From: Tritrichomonas musculus
Taxonomy: Eukaryota; Parabasalia; Tritrichomonadida; Tritrichomonadidae
Assembly: GCA_039105265.1 (NCBI GenBank)
Contig: JAPFFF010000016.1
Location: 3,038,001-3,102,000, forward strand
Reading direction: 5' to 3'
DNA: 64,000 bases
Shown here: positions 22,418-32,596 of the stretch, piece by piece
Layout: each line of letters opens with the position of its first letter
Numbering within the stretch: the first letter of the stretch is position 1
Notes under the pieces: generated by a model
Databases searched by the model: none
What the model was told of the DNA's origin: nothing
The model's input: the letters and a program-made list of their open reading frames with translations, nothing else
Made by a program: the position numbers and the translations under genes

Positions 22418-22957
22418 TTAGAATTGAAATTTGAAAGGATGATTCAAAAGAGACTCGATATTATGATATGAGAATTCTTTGGTTTTATCTTCATTATCAT
22501 TTGATAATTCTGTGTTAAGATGTTTTTTGTTTCCTTCATTTTGAAAACTTCTTTTTTTTAATAATATGTTAATGTAATTTTTAATATTCCCTGTTGTTCT
22601 TCCTGGCAAAAAAGTCTTTATTTTAGCCCAATGAGGACCTAGTTGTTCATATTTCATTAATAATATTCTTTCTTCTTCTTTAGTCCATATTGCATTTTTA
22701 ATTCTTGGATCTAAAACGTCATAATAATGATCTCTACATTGTTGTGCATTCTTTGTTCTTATTTCTGCAGCAACGTGTTTCCAATTTCTTGGTCCAAACC
22801 TTTCAACATGATTTATTATTATTTCATTTTCTTCATTTGTCCATTGGACTCTTGAGCATGAACGTGGCAGAAACAGAGGAGTATTGGCTACAAAACTGTT
22901 TTCATTTAAATGGATAACAATATTATATTTATAACAGTTGATACTATCAAAATTCAT
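22418..22957 (-). CDS. R2R3-type Myb DNA-binding protein
   Basis: 179 codons from the preferred ATG at 22957; an in-frame ATG 12 codons upstream gives a Phe-rich leader and lies on the other side of an initiator-like TTCACATTTCAG, so it is rejected. Two Myb repeats span about residues 36-140: repeat 1 with W-x-NEENEIIINHVERFGPRNWKHVA and repeat 2 with IWTKEEERILLMKYEQLGPHWAKI then FLPGRTTGNIKNY. The spacing of Trp residues and the GRTxxxIKNY recognition helix are typical. The tail is charged and unstructured. Such short two-repeat Myb proteins are the main known sequence-specific regulators in trichomonads, binding promoter elements in the nucleus. Confidence 0.88.
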   Translation of the reverse strand: MNFDSINCYKYNIVIHLNENSFVANTPLFLPRSCSRVQWTNEENEIIINHVERFGPRNWKHVAAEIRTKNAQQCRDHYYDVLDPRIKNAIWTKEEERILLMKYEQLGPHWAKIKTFLPGRTTGNIKNYINILLKKRSFQNEGNKKHLNTELSNDNEDKTKEFSYHNIESLLNHPFKFQF

Positions 22958-25197
22958 TTTCTGAAATGTGAACTCAAAAAAAAAAAAATTCAATTGAATT
23001 AATTTTTTTTTATTATTATTATTTTTTTAACTCAAAATAGAATATTCTATTTCCTTTATTTTGGTTTCAAGATAAAATATTCATATATAATATTGTACTT
23101 TTAGTTAAATTAATGAAATTTGATTCATAAAACATTTGGACTATATCTATTGTAATATTAAATGAGAAATATGTTTTATATAGATATCCGGGTTTTATAT
23201 ATAACAATTCCCTCTTTAGTTAGTTTGCCTTAATACTATTCTGTCTTTGTTGGCGCTATTATTTTTTGAGCATTTTTTGATGTATTGTATTGAAGAAAAT
23301 CAAAGCTAAAAGAAAGATGAGAAAACTAATAAAAGAAGAAGGCCAATATTGATTTATAATAAAATAATGTGGAGTTACTCAAGGATATTTTTTACAAAAG
23401 AGAAAAAGAATCGGATTTTTTTTCTAATGAACGATACAAGGTGAAAGTTGAGTTTAAACTATGAGGGCAATAAGTATAATAAACGATAAGTATTTATATA
23501 TATATATATATTCTTTCTATTTGCTTTTATTTTAAAAATTAATCTTTTTAAAAAAAAAAAAAAAAAAATTGAATTAATGTTAAAAACAACGATATGACAT
23601 TTGATCACCAAATTGAATAGTATTCAATTATAATTATAATTAAAAAAGCACATATTTATAAATATGTAAATATTAATAAATAAATTTTTTGAAAATTTGT
23701 TTCAAATAAGAGTTTGAATATAAATTAGTCAGTAGAACTTTTTAACATTAAAATTCAAAATAAAAAACTATAGGTGGAACTTTTTCATATTACAAAATCA
23801 ATAATAATTATTTATCAAATCTGCGTTTTTATATAGAAAAAAAAATTGCAAAAAGGAAAAATATTAGTCCATATAAGTAATCATAGAATTTCGATAATAA
23901 AATTTTTTGTGGGCTATAACTTTATAGTCCTATTCAAAATATTTATGACCGCATTCAATTTTTTTTTAGAACTTCTCAGAAAATAAAGTTTGGATAAATT
24001 GACTTATATTTTCGGGAATTAAACCTTGATATATTGTATTGAAAAAGTAGCCCTAAGCCTTTTGAATGAACTTTTTATCTCAAAATGAAAAACCATTTGT
24101 TTTAAAAAGTCAAATAAAATTGAATTTATAACTTTTTCTATTTTTATAATAATATTTTTTACACTTGTTTAAAATAGAGGTTCTTTATCAGATATTTTTA
24201 AAAAAAATAAATTCCAAATACTCTTTGGAAAGGAATCACAGATTATTCAAAATAGAATGAAAAAAAAAAAAATCAATATATTTCTTTTGGAGAATCTGTA
24301 AGGAAATTGATTTTTTGTATAGAATTTAGTTAATATTTTAATTTAAAAAGCATGATCATATTGGAAATAAAATTTATTTCTAAAAGTTAACCAATATTAT
24401 AATATATTACAATTTATAAAATATAATAGTAAATAAATATATTCAGAGCTTTAATTTATCTTAATCCTTTTTATCAAGTCTTTTAAAAATATTCTATCAA
24501 AAATATTTAAGGGAGTAGTCCAATTTTCATTTTTCTTTCAAATCTTATCGATGGTGAAAATATTGTATTTTTTCTATATTTAAAAGAGATACGAACTTTA
24601 ACAATATACATTTGTAACTATCAAATTCCAAATAATGTGTATTTAAAATAAAAATAAAAAATATCCTAGTAAAAAAGATTTTCAATATTATAAATAATCG
24701 CCATTGTGATATTTGAAATGTATTTCAATGAAAAACAAAAAAACTGATTCAAAATCAAACTCTTTTTATTTATTACTATTCGGAAACAATATAAAATTAA
24801 TTACAATTTCAGCCAAATGATTATAGGTGAAATTGAAATCATTTCATTTGTACGGTTAAATGAAAGAAATAATGATTGAAGATATTATTTTCATTTCAAA
24901 ATCAAAAAAAGTTGAAAAGTAAATTTGTTGATTAAAACATTATATTTATAACAATTTTAAAAGTTTGGTTTGCATTTTTTTTATTGAGATATTTAAAAAA
25001 AATTCTATTAAAAGTAATCATTATTATAAACATGAGTATAATTTAGTTTGCTTTGAATATTTTAGGATTTAAATTGTAAATATATATTATTAGTCATTTG
25101 ATAATTACAAATATATATAAATTAATTTTGTAACCCTTTTAAATATAGAAAAAATAATGGTTTTTCACCATCGAAAAAATATAAAAATTTCAATATT

Positions 25198-25227
25198 AAT
25201 CGTTTAAACGATTGACCATAAGGTCAA
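25198..25227. repeat. two overlapping palindromes
   Basis: AATCGTTTAAACGATT (25198-25213) is a perfect 16-bp palindrome, and TTGACCATAAGGTCAA (25212-25227) is a 6-bp hairpin with an ATAA loop that starts inside it. They lie in non-coding DNA; a binding site or a transposon end are both possible. Confidence 0.5.
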
Positions 25228-25518
25228 TTTTATAAATTCAAAAAAAATTTACATTTTTATAAAAGCATTCCTTTCTGATTTATTATATTAGCATTTGCGT
25301 GCTATTTACACTGTAATTAAGTTCATTCTATGCTGCTGCAAAGTTATGTATCTAAATGTTGCATATTTAATTATTTTTTTCATGCAATCTATAATGAAGA
25401 TGATATGATTGTTTTAGCATTTACATTCCAAGATGAAACACATGAATTTTATTCTGGTGATAAATGTATTTGTTTACAGAATAAGCATATTCCTTTTACT
25501 TCTTTTTTTTTCCTCAAT

Positions 25519-25539
25519 ATTTAACGGCACCCGTTAAAT
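25519..25539. repeat. perfect 9-bp hairpin, ATTTAACGG-CAC-CCGTTAAAT
   Basis: The arms are perfect with a three-base loop. It lies about 220 bases upstream of the ADH start; there is no T-run after it. Confidence 0.5.
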
Positions 25540-25756
25540 AATAAAAAATACTAAAGTTGACTGCATCTATATTTTAGTGTTTAATTTAGGAATATCGGAT
25601 AAACGAAATAATTTTTTTATAAAAAAAAAATTCAATCATTATTAAAAAATAATCAATTGAAAAATTCAGAACAGCCGCTAATATTGTATAGAAAAAAAAG
25701 AAAGGAGATAAGTGTAGTTCACTTCATCCATATAATCACTTTTTTTATCATAACAA

Positions 25757-26836
25757 ATGACCAAAACAATGAAAGGACTTGCGATGCTCGGAATCGGCAA
25801 AATCGGATGGATTACAAAGCCGATTCCAGAGTGTGGACCACTTGATGCCATTGTTCGCCCATTAGCACTTGCGCCATGCACATCAGATGTTCATACAGTT
25901 TGGTCTGGAGCAATCGGTGACCGTAAGGACATGATTCTCGGACACGAAGCCGTTGGAGAAGTATGGCAAGTTGGTGAACTTGTTAAAGATTTCAAAAAAG
26001 GAGATCGTGTTATTGTTCCAGCAGTTACTCCAGACTGGGGCTCAGAAGAAGCACAAGATGGTTATCCAATGCATTCACATGGAATGCTTGGTGGCTGGAA
26101 ATTCTCCAATTTCAAAGATGGTGTTTTTTCAGAATATTTCCACGTTAACGAAGCAGATGCAAATTTGGCTAAATTACCAGATGGTGTCGACCCTGTTACA
26201 GCTGTTATGCTTCCTGATATGATCACAACTGGTTTCCATGGTGCTGAACTTGCAGATGTTAAACTCGGCGATTCAGTTTGTGTAATTGGAATTGGCCCAG
26301 TTGGCTTAATGTCAGTTGCTGGTGCAAACCACATGGGTGCAAGCAGAATTATAGCAGTTGGATCAAGAAAACATTGTTGCGAAATTGCACGAGAATATGG
26401 TGCAACGGATATCGTCAATTACAAGAATGGACCTATTTACAAACAAGTTCTTGACTTAACTGATGGAAAAGGAGTTGACAAAGTTGTCATTGCAGGTGGT
26501 AATTGCGATACTTTCGCAGAAGCAGTCAAGATGGTTAAGCCAGGTGGCAAAATTGGATCAGTTAATTACTTGGGAGAAGGAGACAGCATTCCAATTCCTA
26601 GAGTTGAATGGGGAGTTGGTATGTCTAACAAAAACATATGCGGTGGTTTGACACCAGGTGGTCGTTTAAGGATGGAAAAGCTTGCTTCTCTCATCAAATA
26701 TGAAAAACTTGATCCATCAAAACTCATTACTCATAGATTCAAGGGACTTGAATCTGTTGAGCAAGCACTTATGCTTATGAAAGAAAAGCCTGCTGATTTA
26801 ATTAAACCAGTAGTTGAGATCACATATAATGACTAA
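25757..26836 (+). CDS. ADH1: NADP-dependent zinc secondary-alcohol dehydrogenase (TbADH / EhADH1 type)
   Basis: 359 codons from the first ATG; an ATG at codon 5 (25769) gives the start MKGLAMLGIGKIGW shared with bacterial and Entamoeba enzymes and may be the true one. Zinc ligands line up as Cys41 (APCTSDVHT), His63 (LGHEAVGE) and the downstream Asp (LPDMITTGFHG). The Rossmann motif is GIGPVGL, and GSRKHC after the next strand is the GSR pocket that selects NADP over NAD. The enzyme reversibly reduces ketones and aldehydes in the cytosol, helping to regenerate NADP in an anaerobe. The family is tetrameric and is regarded as laterally acquired from bacteria. It has its own promoter and no operon partners. 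Confidence 0.93.
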   Translation: MTKTMKGLAMLGIGKIGWITKPIPECGPLDAIVRPLALAPCTSDVHTVWSGAIGDRKDMILGHEAVGEVWQVGELVKDFKKGDRVIVPAVTPDWGSEEAQDGYPMHSHGMLGGWKFSNFKDGVFSEYFHVNEADANLAKLPDGVDPVTAVMLPDMITTGFHGAELADVKLGDSVCVIGIGPVGLMSVAGANHMGASRIIAVGSRKHCCEIAREYGATDIVNYKNGPIYKQVLDLTDGKGVDKVVIAGGNCDTFAEAVKMVKPGGKIGSVNYLGEGDSIPIPRVEWGVGMSNKNICGGLTPGGRLRMEKLASLIKYEKLDPSKLITHRFKGLESVEQALMLMKEKPADLIKPVVEITYND

Positions 26837-26904
26837 AATTATATTTTCAATATCTTATACTTCATTTTTTATTGTTCCTTAATAACAAATTTGAGAGTGA
26901 GACG

Positions 26905-26941
<37 letters not shown>

Positions 26942-27833
26942 CCTAATATCTTTGAAATTTGTCCTTTTTCATGATTTATTATATTGTTTCTATTTTTATA
27001 TTGATATTTACTTGTTTTATTCTCAATAAAATATATATGTAGATTGATATATTTTAGGTAAAAATTAATTTGGTAATACTTGACTAGAACGCCACTTTTT
27101 GAGCTTCGCTCAAAAAGTGTCTTTTACCTTAAAAATTGATTTTTTCTATTTTCCAAATCAAAAACTTCTTTTTAATAAAGAAAATTCTTTTCATCTAAAC
27201 TCTTCGAAGAGTTTATCCTCATTTATTCTTGCCAAACTTTGTCTAATCTCCTCTTTCTCATTCAATATCATTTATTCTCTTGTTCTTATTTTTTCATTTA
27301 ATCTTATATATTCTCATCTATCTCTTCCAATCTTATTATTCTCACTAAATCTTATCTATTCCCTTCAGTCTCATTTATTCCATCGCATCTCCTGTATTAT
27401 CATCTTTTTCATCTAATCTTTTTTATTCTCATCTTTCTCATTCAATCCAATCTATTCTCATTTATTCTTCTTTATTTTCATCTTTAGAATTTAATATTTC
27501 TTATTCTTATCTTTTTCAATTAGTCTTTTCTATTCTCTTCTATATCATCCAATTTTTCTTATTCTCATTTATCTTATTCAATCTTTCTTATTCTCTTTTA
27601 TCTTATCCAATATTTATTATTCTCATTCTTTTCTATCTTATCCGATCTCTCTTATTCTCTTCTTTTTTATCCAATTTCATCTATTCCCGTTTAATAATAA
27701 TAATATTATTATTAATAAAAAAAAAGATTTGAGTTTAAAAAAAAATTCTCTTTATTAAAAAAACCGATAAGTGTAGCATTTTATCTTATCAAATCTTTCT
27801 TATTCATCACCAATAAGTGTAGCATTCCGGTGA
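26837..27833. other. intergenic region: poly-T tract, hairpin and pyrimidine-rich degenerate repeat
   Basis: A run of about 32 T lies at 26910-26941. From about 27180 to 27700 the plus strand is almost pure pyrimidine plus A, built from degenerate TATTCTCATCTTTCTCATTCAATC-like units. GATAAGTGTAGCATT and AATAAGTGTAGCATT occur at about 27766 and 27812, resembling the motif upstream of the ADH gene. No gene is supported. Confidence 0.5.
27094..27120. repeat. perfect hairpin, 12-bp stem with a three-base loop
   Basis: CACTTTTTGAGC, loop TTC, then GCTCAAAAAGTG. The arm contains the AAAAAGTG motif seen in candidate promoters, so the palindrome presents that motif on both strands. Confidence 0.55.
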
Positions 27834-28573
27834 TGAGTTGCTTTTATGCTGAGTTGTTTTTTGGCTAAGTTGATTCTTGGCTAAGTTGATTCTTTGCTGA
27901 GTTGATTCTTGGTTGAGTTCCTCCTTGGCTTAGTTGCTCCTTGGATGAGTTGATTCTTGGCTGAGTTGATACTTTGCTGAGTTGCTCCTTGGGTAAGTTG
28001 TTTCTTGGCTGAGATGTTTCTTTGCTAAGTTGTTTTTTGGCTGAGTTGCTCCTTGGGTAAGTTGTTTCTTGGCTGAGATGTTTCTTTGCTAAGTTGTTTC
28101 TTTGATGAGTTGCTCCTCGGGGAAGTTGTTCCTTTGCTAAGTTGTTTTTTGGCTGAATTGTTTCTTGGCTGAGTTGTTTCTTGGCTGAATTGTTTCTTGG
28201 CTGAGTTGTTTCTTGGCTGAGTTGTTCCTTTGCTGAGTTGTTTCTTGGCTGAATTGTTCCTTGGCTGAGTTGCTCCTTGGCTGAGTTGTTCCTTGACCGA
28301 GTTGCTCCTTGGGTAAGTTGTTCCTTGGCTGAGTTGCTCCTTGGCTGAGTTGTTTCTTAGCTGAGTTGTTTCTTGGCTGAGATGTTTCTTTGCTAAGTTG
28401 TTTTTTGGCTAAGTTGCTTCTTGGGTAAGTTGTTCCTTTGCTGAGTTGTTTCTTGGCTGAATTGTTCCTTGGCTGAGTTGTTTCTTGGCTGAGTTGCTCC
28501 TTGGCTGAGTTGTTTCTTGGCTGAATTGTTCCTTGGCTGAGTTGCTCATTGGCTGAGTTGCTTATTGGCTGAG
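27834..28573. repeat. 16-bp minisatellite, about 46 degenerate units
   Basis: The unit is GAGTTGTTYCTTGGCT with variants (GAGTTGCTCCTTGGCT, GAATTGTTTCTTGGCT, AAGTTGTTCCTTTGCT). It runs without interruption for about 740 bases. Because 16 is not a multiple of three, a reading frame cannot stay periodic across it, and no ORF covers it. Confidence 0.8.
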
Positions 28574-28609
28574 GACTGATTAAAAAATAATCTAATTGAA
28601 TTAATAGAA

Positions 28610-28672
28610 TTAATAATAATAATAATAATAAATATATAAATAAATAAATAAATAAATAAAATAATCTAATTC
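28610..28672. repeat. microsatellite, (AAT)n then (AAAT)n
   Basis: AATAATAATAATAATAATAA is followed by repeated AAAT units just after the end of the minisatellite. Confidence 0.7.
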
Positions 28673-28857
28673 AATTAATTCAATTAATAAAAAAAAATCC
28701 ATTTTGAATGAAAACTACCTTTTATTCGCAATTTTGTGCTTAAAAAAGAAAAGATTCATTGTAAGAATAATACGGAGATTTTAAATATCACAAAAGAATT
28801 GCAAAAAAAGTTGACTTTAAAATTGAGAGGGTCAGCGTTTATATATATATATATATA

Positions 28858-30719
28858 CCCATATTTTACCCTTTATGTGTGAGTTTTCAGTTTTTGAAAG
28901 TTTCATTCAAACCATTTCACTTCATCTGCATTTCATAAAGACTTTGAGAGCTCGATGAAGTCACAGATTGAAAAAAGAATTGCCACTTCACAATATCCAT
29001 TTTCAAATGACTTTAATATAAAAAGAGATATTTAAATAAAAAATCAATTTTTCTTTCAGCGAATTGTTACCAATAAATATAAATCTAAATGCTTAAAGTT
29101 TGATTAATTGACTTTAAATTTATTTCATTAAAAAAAAACTATCGTTCAATAATTGAATCATTTTGAATGCAATTCATTTTTCTTTGATATCTCCTTTCAA
29201 AAATTCTGAGCTTAGTTTTTTTAACCTTATAAAATGTGTTTAATTTATCATCATTTAGAACTTTAAATGAATCTGATGTTTGTCTGCTCTTGAATATATT
29301 CCAAAAATTTATATACATATGAATTAGTATTGATATTAATACTAATCTGAGAATATTATGAAATATTTTTTTTAATTTTCAAAGAGTTAATTTTAGTTTT
29401 TTTGTTCTATTTATCTTTAAAAATACTAGACAACTATATTGCCCAAATAAAAATGATTAAACAAAAAAATTTTATTAAAAATGAGATTGAAAAATAGTAC
29501 TTATCTCAAAATTAAGGCCAAATAAAAGGTGATTTTGCCAAAGGAAAGGTCAAATATAACTCTATCATATATGACTCTTAATAAGTCATATTTAACGATA
29601 AATTTGATTTTTTTCAATTTTAGAAATTTCAAAAAAAAAAAAAAAAAAAAAGATTTATGATTTCTTCTTAAAATAAAAATAAAGACAAAATAATGGATTA
29701 AAAATGATTTATTTTATAAGTATTATTGAATTATTATCTTATCAATTGAATGATAAAATTGAATTGTCTTTGAAAATTTATAAAATTTTAATTCAATCAA
29801 TATCTTATTATAAATATATAACAAATATTTATTTTATGATATATATAGAAATTATAATAAATATTATTAACAATAATACAATATATAATTTGAAATTTAA
29901 GCTGATAAAAAAAGATTAGTTTTATTTTGATAATCAAAAGGGTTAAAATATTCTCTTGTGTGATGTAAATAATTGTATAATTATTATTTTTCTTAAAATA
30001 TGACAAATTTCAAGAAAAAGTTTTGAGATGATGATTTTAAGATATTATGTCGAAAAATTCCATACCTTATTTAAATCATAATCATAAAGCTTACTTTCAT
30101 TATCGCATAAAAATCGCATTGGTTTGTTATAAAACCAAAAGCTGAGTGAGCAAAAAACAATATAATACCCTCGATGATCAGTACCATTTTTGAGTTATTA
30201 AGAGATATAGAAAATGCATACTTCAACAAATAATTTTTATCAGATAAAATTTGCAAAAACTCATTTTTTTATCATAAAAAAAGAAGTGCAAAAACAAACT
30301 TTTTGAGCGAAAAAAACTAAATATTTGATTAAATAGTCTTTTTAGAAACAGTATCTCATAAAGATCCCGTTAGCAAAATATTATTTCCCAATTGCCTTCA
30401 TTTGGAGAGTTATTAAAAAAAACAAATATCATATAATATTATAGCGATTTGAGTTGAGACGACAAAATGAAAGAGAATCTGTTAATTAGTATAAACTGCT
30501 AATATGAGTTTTCAAAATGAACTAAATTGTTGAAAAAAATGCAACTAAAAAATAAAAAGTGAGATGTTTTTTATTTTTCGATCATGTTTTGAATGCCTAT
30601 AAAAAAAAATATCACCAAAATGATATCACATGTGATATGTAATATGGAAAAAATTGAGAAAGGGGTGTAACTTTTTTTCTCAAAAACTAAAAACTCACAC
30701 ATAAAGGGTAAAATATGGG
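28858..30719. mobile_element. 1.86-kb non-autonomous DNA transposon, TA target site
   Basis: The left end is CCCATATTTTACCCTTTATG followed by TGTGAGTTTT, repeated inversely at the right end (30672-30719), with about 45 bases in each arm. TA flanks both ends. The inside is AT-rich with no transposase. It matches the two elements at 15.9 and 18.6 kb in size and style but has different ends. Confidence 0.65.
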
Positions 30720-30721
30720 TA

Positions 30722-31025
30722 TATAACGTTTATAATTTTTTTCAAGGATTTTAATTTTATTCCAGGATAACCGTTTTTTAATAATAAAATTTCAATAAGC
30801 TCATATAAAAAGTTTGTATTTTTTTTAAAAATTTATGATTTTTTCCTTACCTTTTTTATTCAAATTTTTCCTTCTCAATTATAATCCCAGGATGATTGAT
30901 CGTTTTTAATTCAATTTTTGAATTATATTTTGGTTGATAATCGACATGGTTAAATATTAAACCATCTTAAACGGTTACCCTGGAATAAAATAAACATCCT
31001 GGAATTAAATAACAAACGTTATATA
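30722..31025. mobile_element. about 300-bp MITE with roughly 60-bp inverted ends
   Basis: The left arm, with AACGTTTATAA, TTTTATTCCAGG and TAACCGTTT, is matched in inverse orientation at the right by AAACGGTTACCC, TGGAATAAAAT and AACAAACGTTATAT. It abuts the right end of the 1.86-kb element, and both share the TATA-rich junction. No ORF. Confidence 0.5.
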
Positions 31026-31837
31026 TATAAGACAAAATATAAACTTGCTTTGTTTATTAAATAATAGGTTGATAAATATATAATGTTGTTTTAGAAATAT
31101 TGTTCTAAAAGCATCAATGGGATACCCTGCTGCCACTTAATTTGGCAAAAACGAACGTTTATTTTTTAAAATTGAATAGATTCCATATTTTTTTTTTTTT
31201 TTTTTTTTAGACCAGCAATACACCTAACTAAATAGGAATTTATCGATGAGTCTCAAGAATTTTTTTATTCCAATGACAACAAAGTCACATGATAAATTAT
31301 ATCAATTTTTTTAGATTTTTTTAACAACAATATACATTTTGCACAGAAATTATCAAATGTTTATCATGTCTAACTTTATTGTTAGCTATATATTTACTAG
31401 AAAAACAAATTAACGCCAAAATTTGCATTGCTTACTTTAAAATACTATTTTATTGATCAGATATCTAAGGATACAAAAGCAAGAACCAAGCAATAATAGA
31501 CAATTTTATATCTACTACTTAATCAAGTGAATTATCAGTAATAATTATTTATATTTCCAAAATCACTCATGGTTTTGATTGATAATATTAGACTTTTTGA
31601 AAACAAATATGTCTTTTTTTATATTGAAAACTTGTTGTTTACTATTATTTCCGAAATAAAACAAAAATTTTACATTAATGAGAGGAGGGTGAACCATAGA
31701 TCTGCTCGTTAGTTGGTTTCCAAATTAGGAGAGTTTAAACATATTCATATGTGTGATAAAATTGCATACTCAGCAATTAAATCCTTCTATACGTTTTGGA
31801 GTTTTCATTCAAATCGGAAAATCCCATTTCAAATTTT

Positions 31838-31974
31838 AGTATTGAAATCGTGTTTTCTCTCAATCAAAAGTATTGAAATCGTGTTTTTTCTCAATTTATA
31901 AGTATTGAAATCGTGTTTTCTCTCAATTAAAAGTATTGAAATCGTGTTTTTTCTCAATTTGTAGTATTGAAATA
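31838..31974. repeat. 31/32-bp tandem repeat, 4.4 copies
   Basis: AGTATTGAAATCGTGTTTT plus CTCTCAATcAAA or tTCTCAATTTATA recurs at 31838, 31869, 31901, 31932 and 31963. Two subtypes alternate: units with CTCTCAAT and units with TTCTCAAT. Confidence 0.8.
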
Positions 31975-32596
31975 TTTTTTATATTTTTAAATTGATATAA
32001 ACTATTCTCAAAATTTATTATATCAAAGATTTGTTGGAAATAATAAATATCCCAACATTTATTGAAAGAAAATTTATAATTATTTTAATATATAATTATT
32101 TATATATGCTTGTATTATATATAAATTTGATTTACATAAAATTAGTATATCACAATGAAAATATTTTCCAAAATCACAAAATAGCTTATATCAATTATAT
32201 TAAATTCATAACTATTATAAAACAATAATTTATGAATAAAAATCAAAATATATTTTGAATTTATTTAGATATCTGTAAATAAAATCTCAAAAATAAAAAC
32301 AATTAAAAAAACTTTGATAAAATAAAATATAAGTTTATTTTTTTATTGAGAATTGTATAATATGGTTTCATATTTTAATTTAGTTGCTAAATATATGCTT
32401 TATTTGTGATTTTCGGATCAAAAATTCTAATTATTTTGAATTTTTATAACAAAAATCATATTTTTTCCTAAATGGTTAGAAAAAATATAAAAATGTTTTC
32501 AGAATCGTATAAAGAAGCCATAAACAAATACATTTCATATAATAATTGATGATTGTTGACGTTTTATCATCATTCAAAATATTATAATTTTAATGA

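Larger units (their letters stand above)
22958..25756. other. 2.8-kb AT-rich region without a convincing gene
   Basis: It holds a TA microsatellite near 23494-23512, A-runs, an inverted copy of the AAAAAGTTCTACTGA motif at about 23735-23750 and two palindromes listed separately. The last 70 bases are the promoter of the ADH gene: GATAAGTGTAG at 25707 and TTCACTTCATCC at about 25718, an initiator-like string. Confidence 0.4.

Noticed and set aside
25330-25524. A 64-codon frame with DDMIVLAFTFQDETHEFYSGDKC
   Set aside because: It is slightly more protein-like than its surroundings but has no recognised family, promoter or continuation; perhaps a tiny gene relic.
26062-26418. A 118-codon minus-strand frame within the ADH gene
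   Set aside because: Antisense shadow of a well-supported coding region.
27099-27416. A 105-codon hydrophobic-looking frame
   Set aside because: It is the translation of the pyrimidine-rich repeat; Ser/Leu/Phe content follows from TCT, TTC and CTT triplets.
27834-28573. CRISPR-like array
   Set aside because: The 16-bp units are directly adjacent and degenerate with no unique spacers, and the genome is eukaryotic.
29704-29919. Short Ile/Tyr/Asn-rich frames inside the 1.86-kb transposon
   Set aside because: Expected by chance from very AT-rich DNA; no domain.
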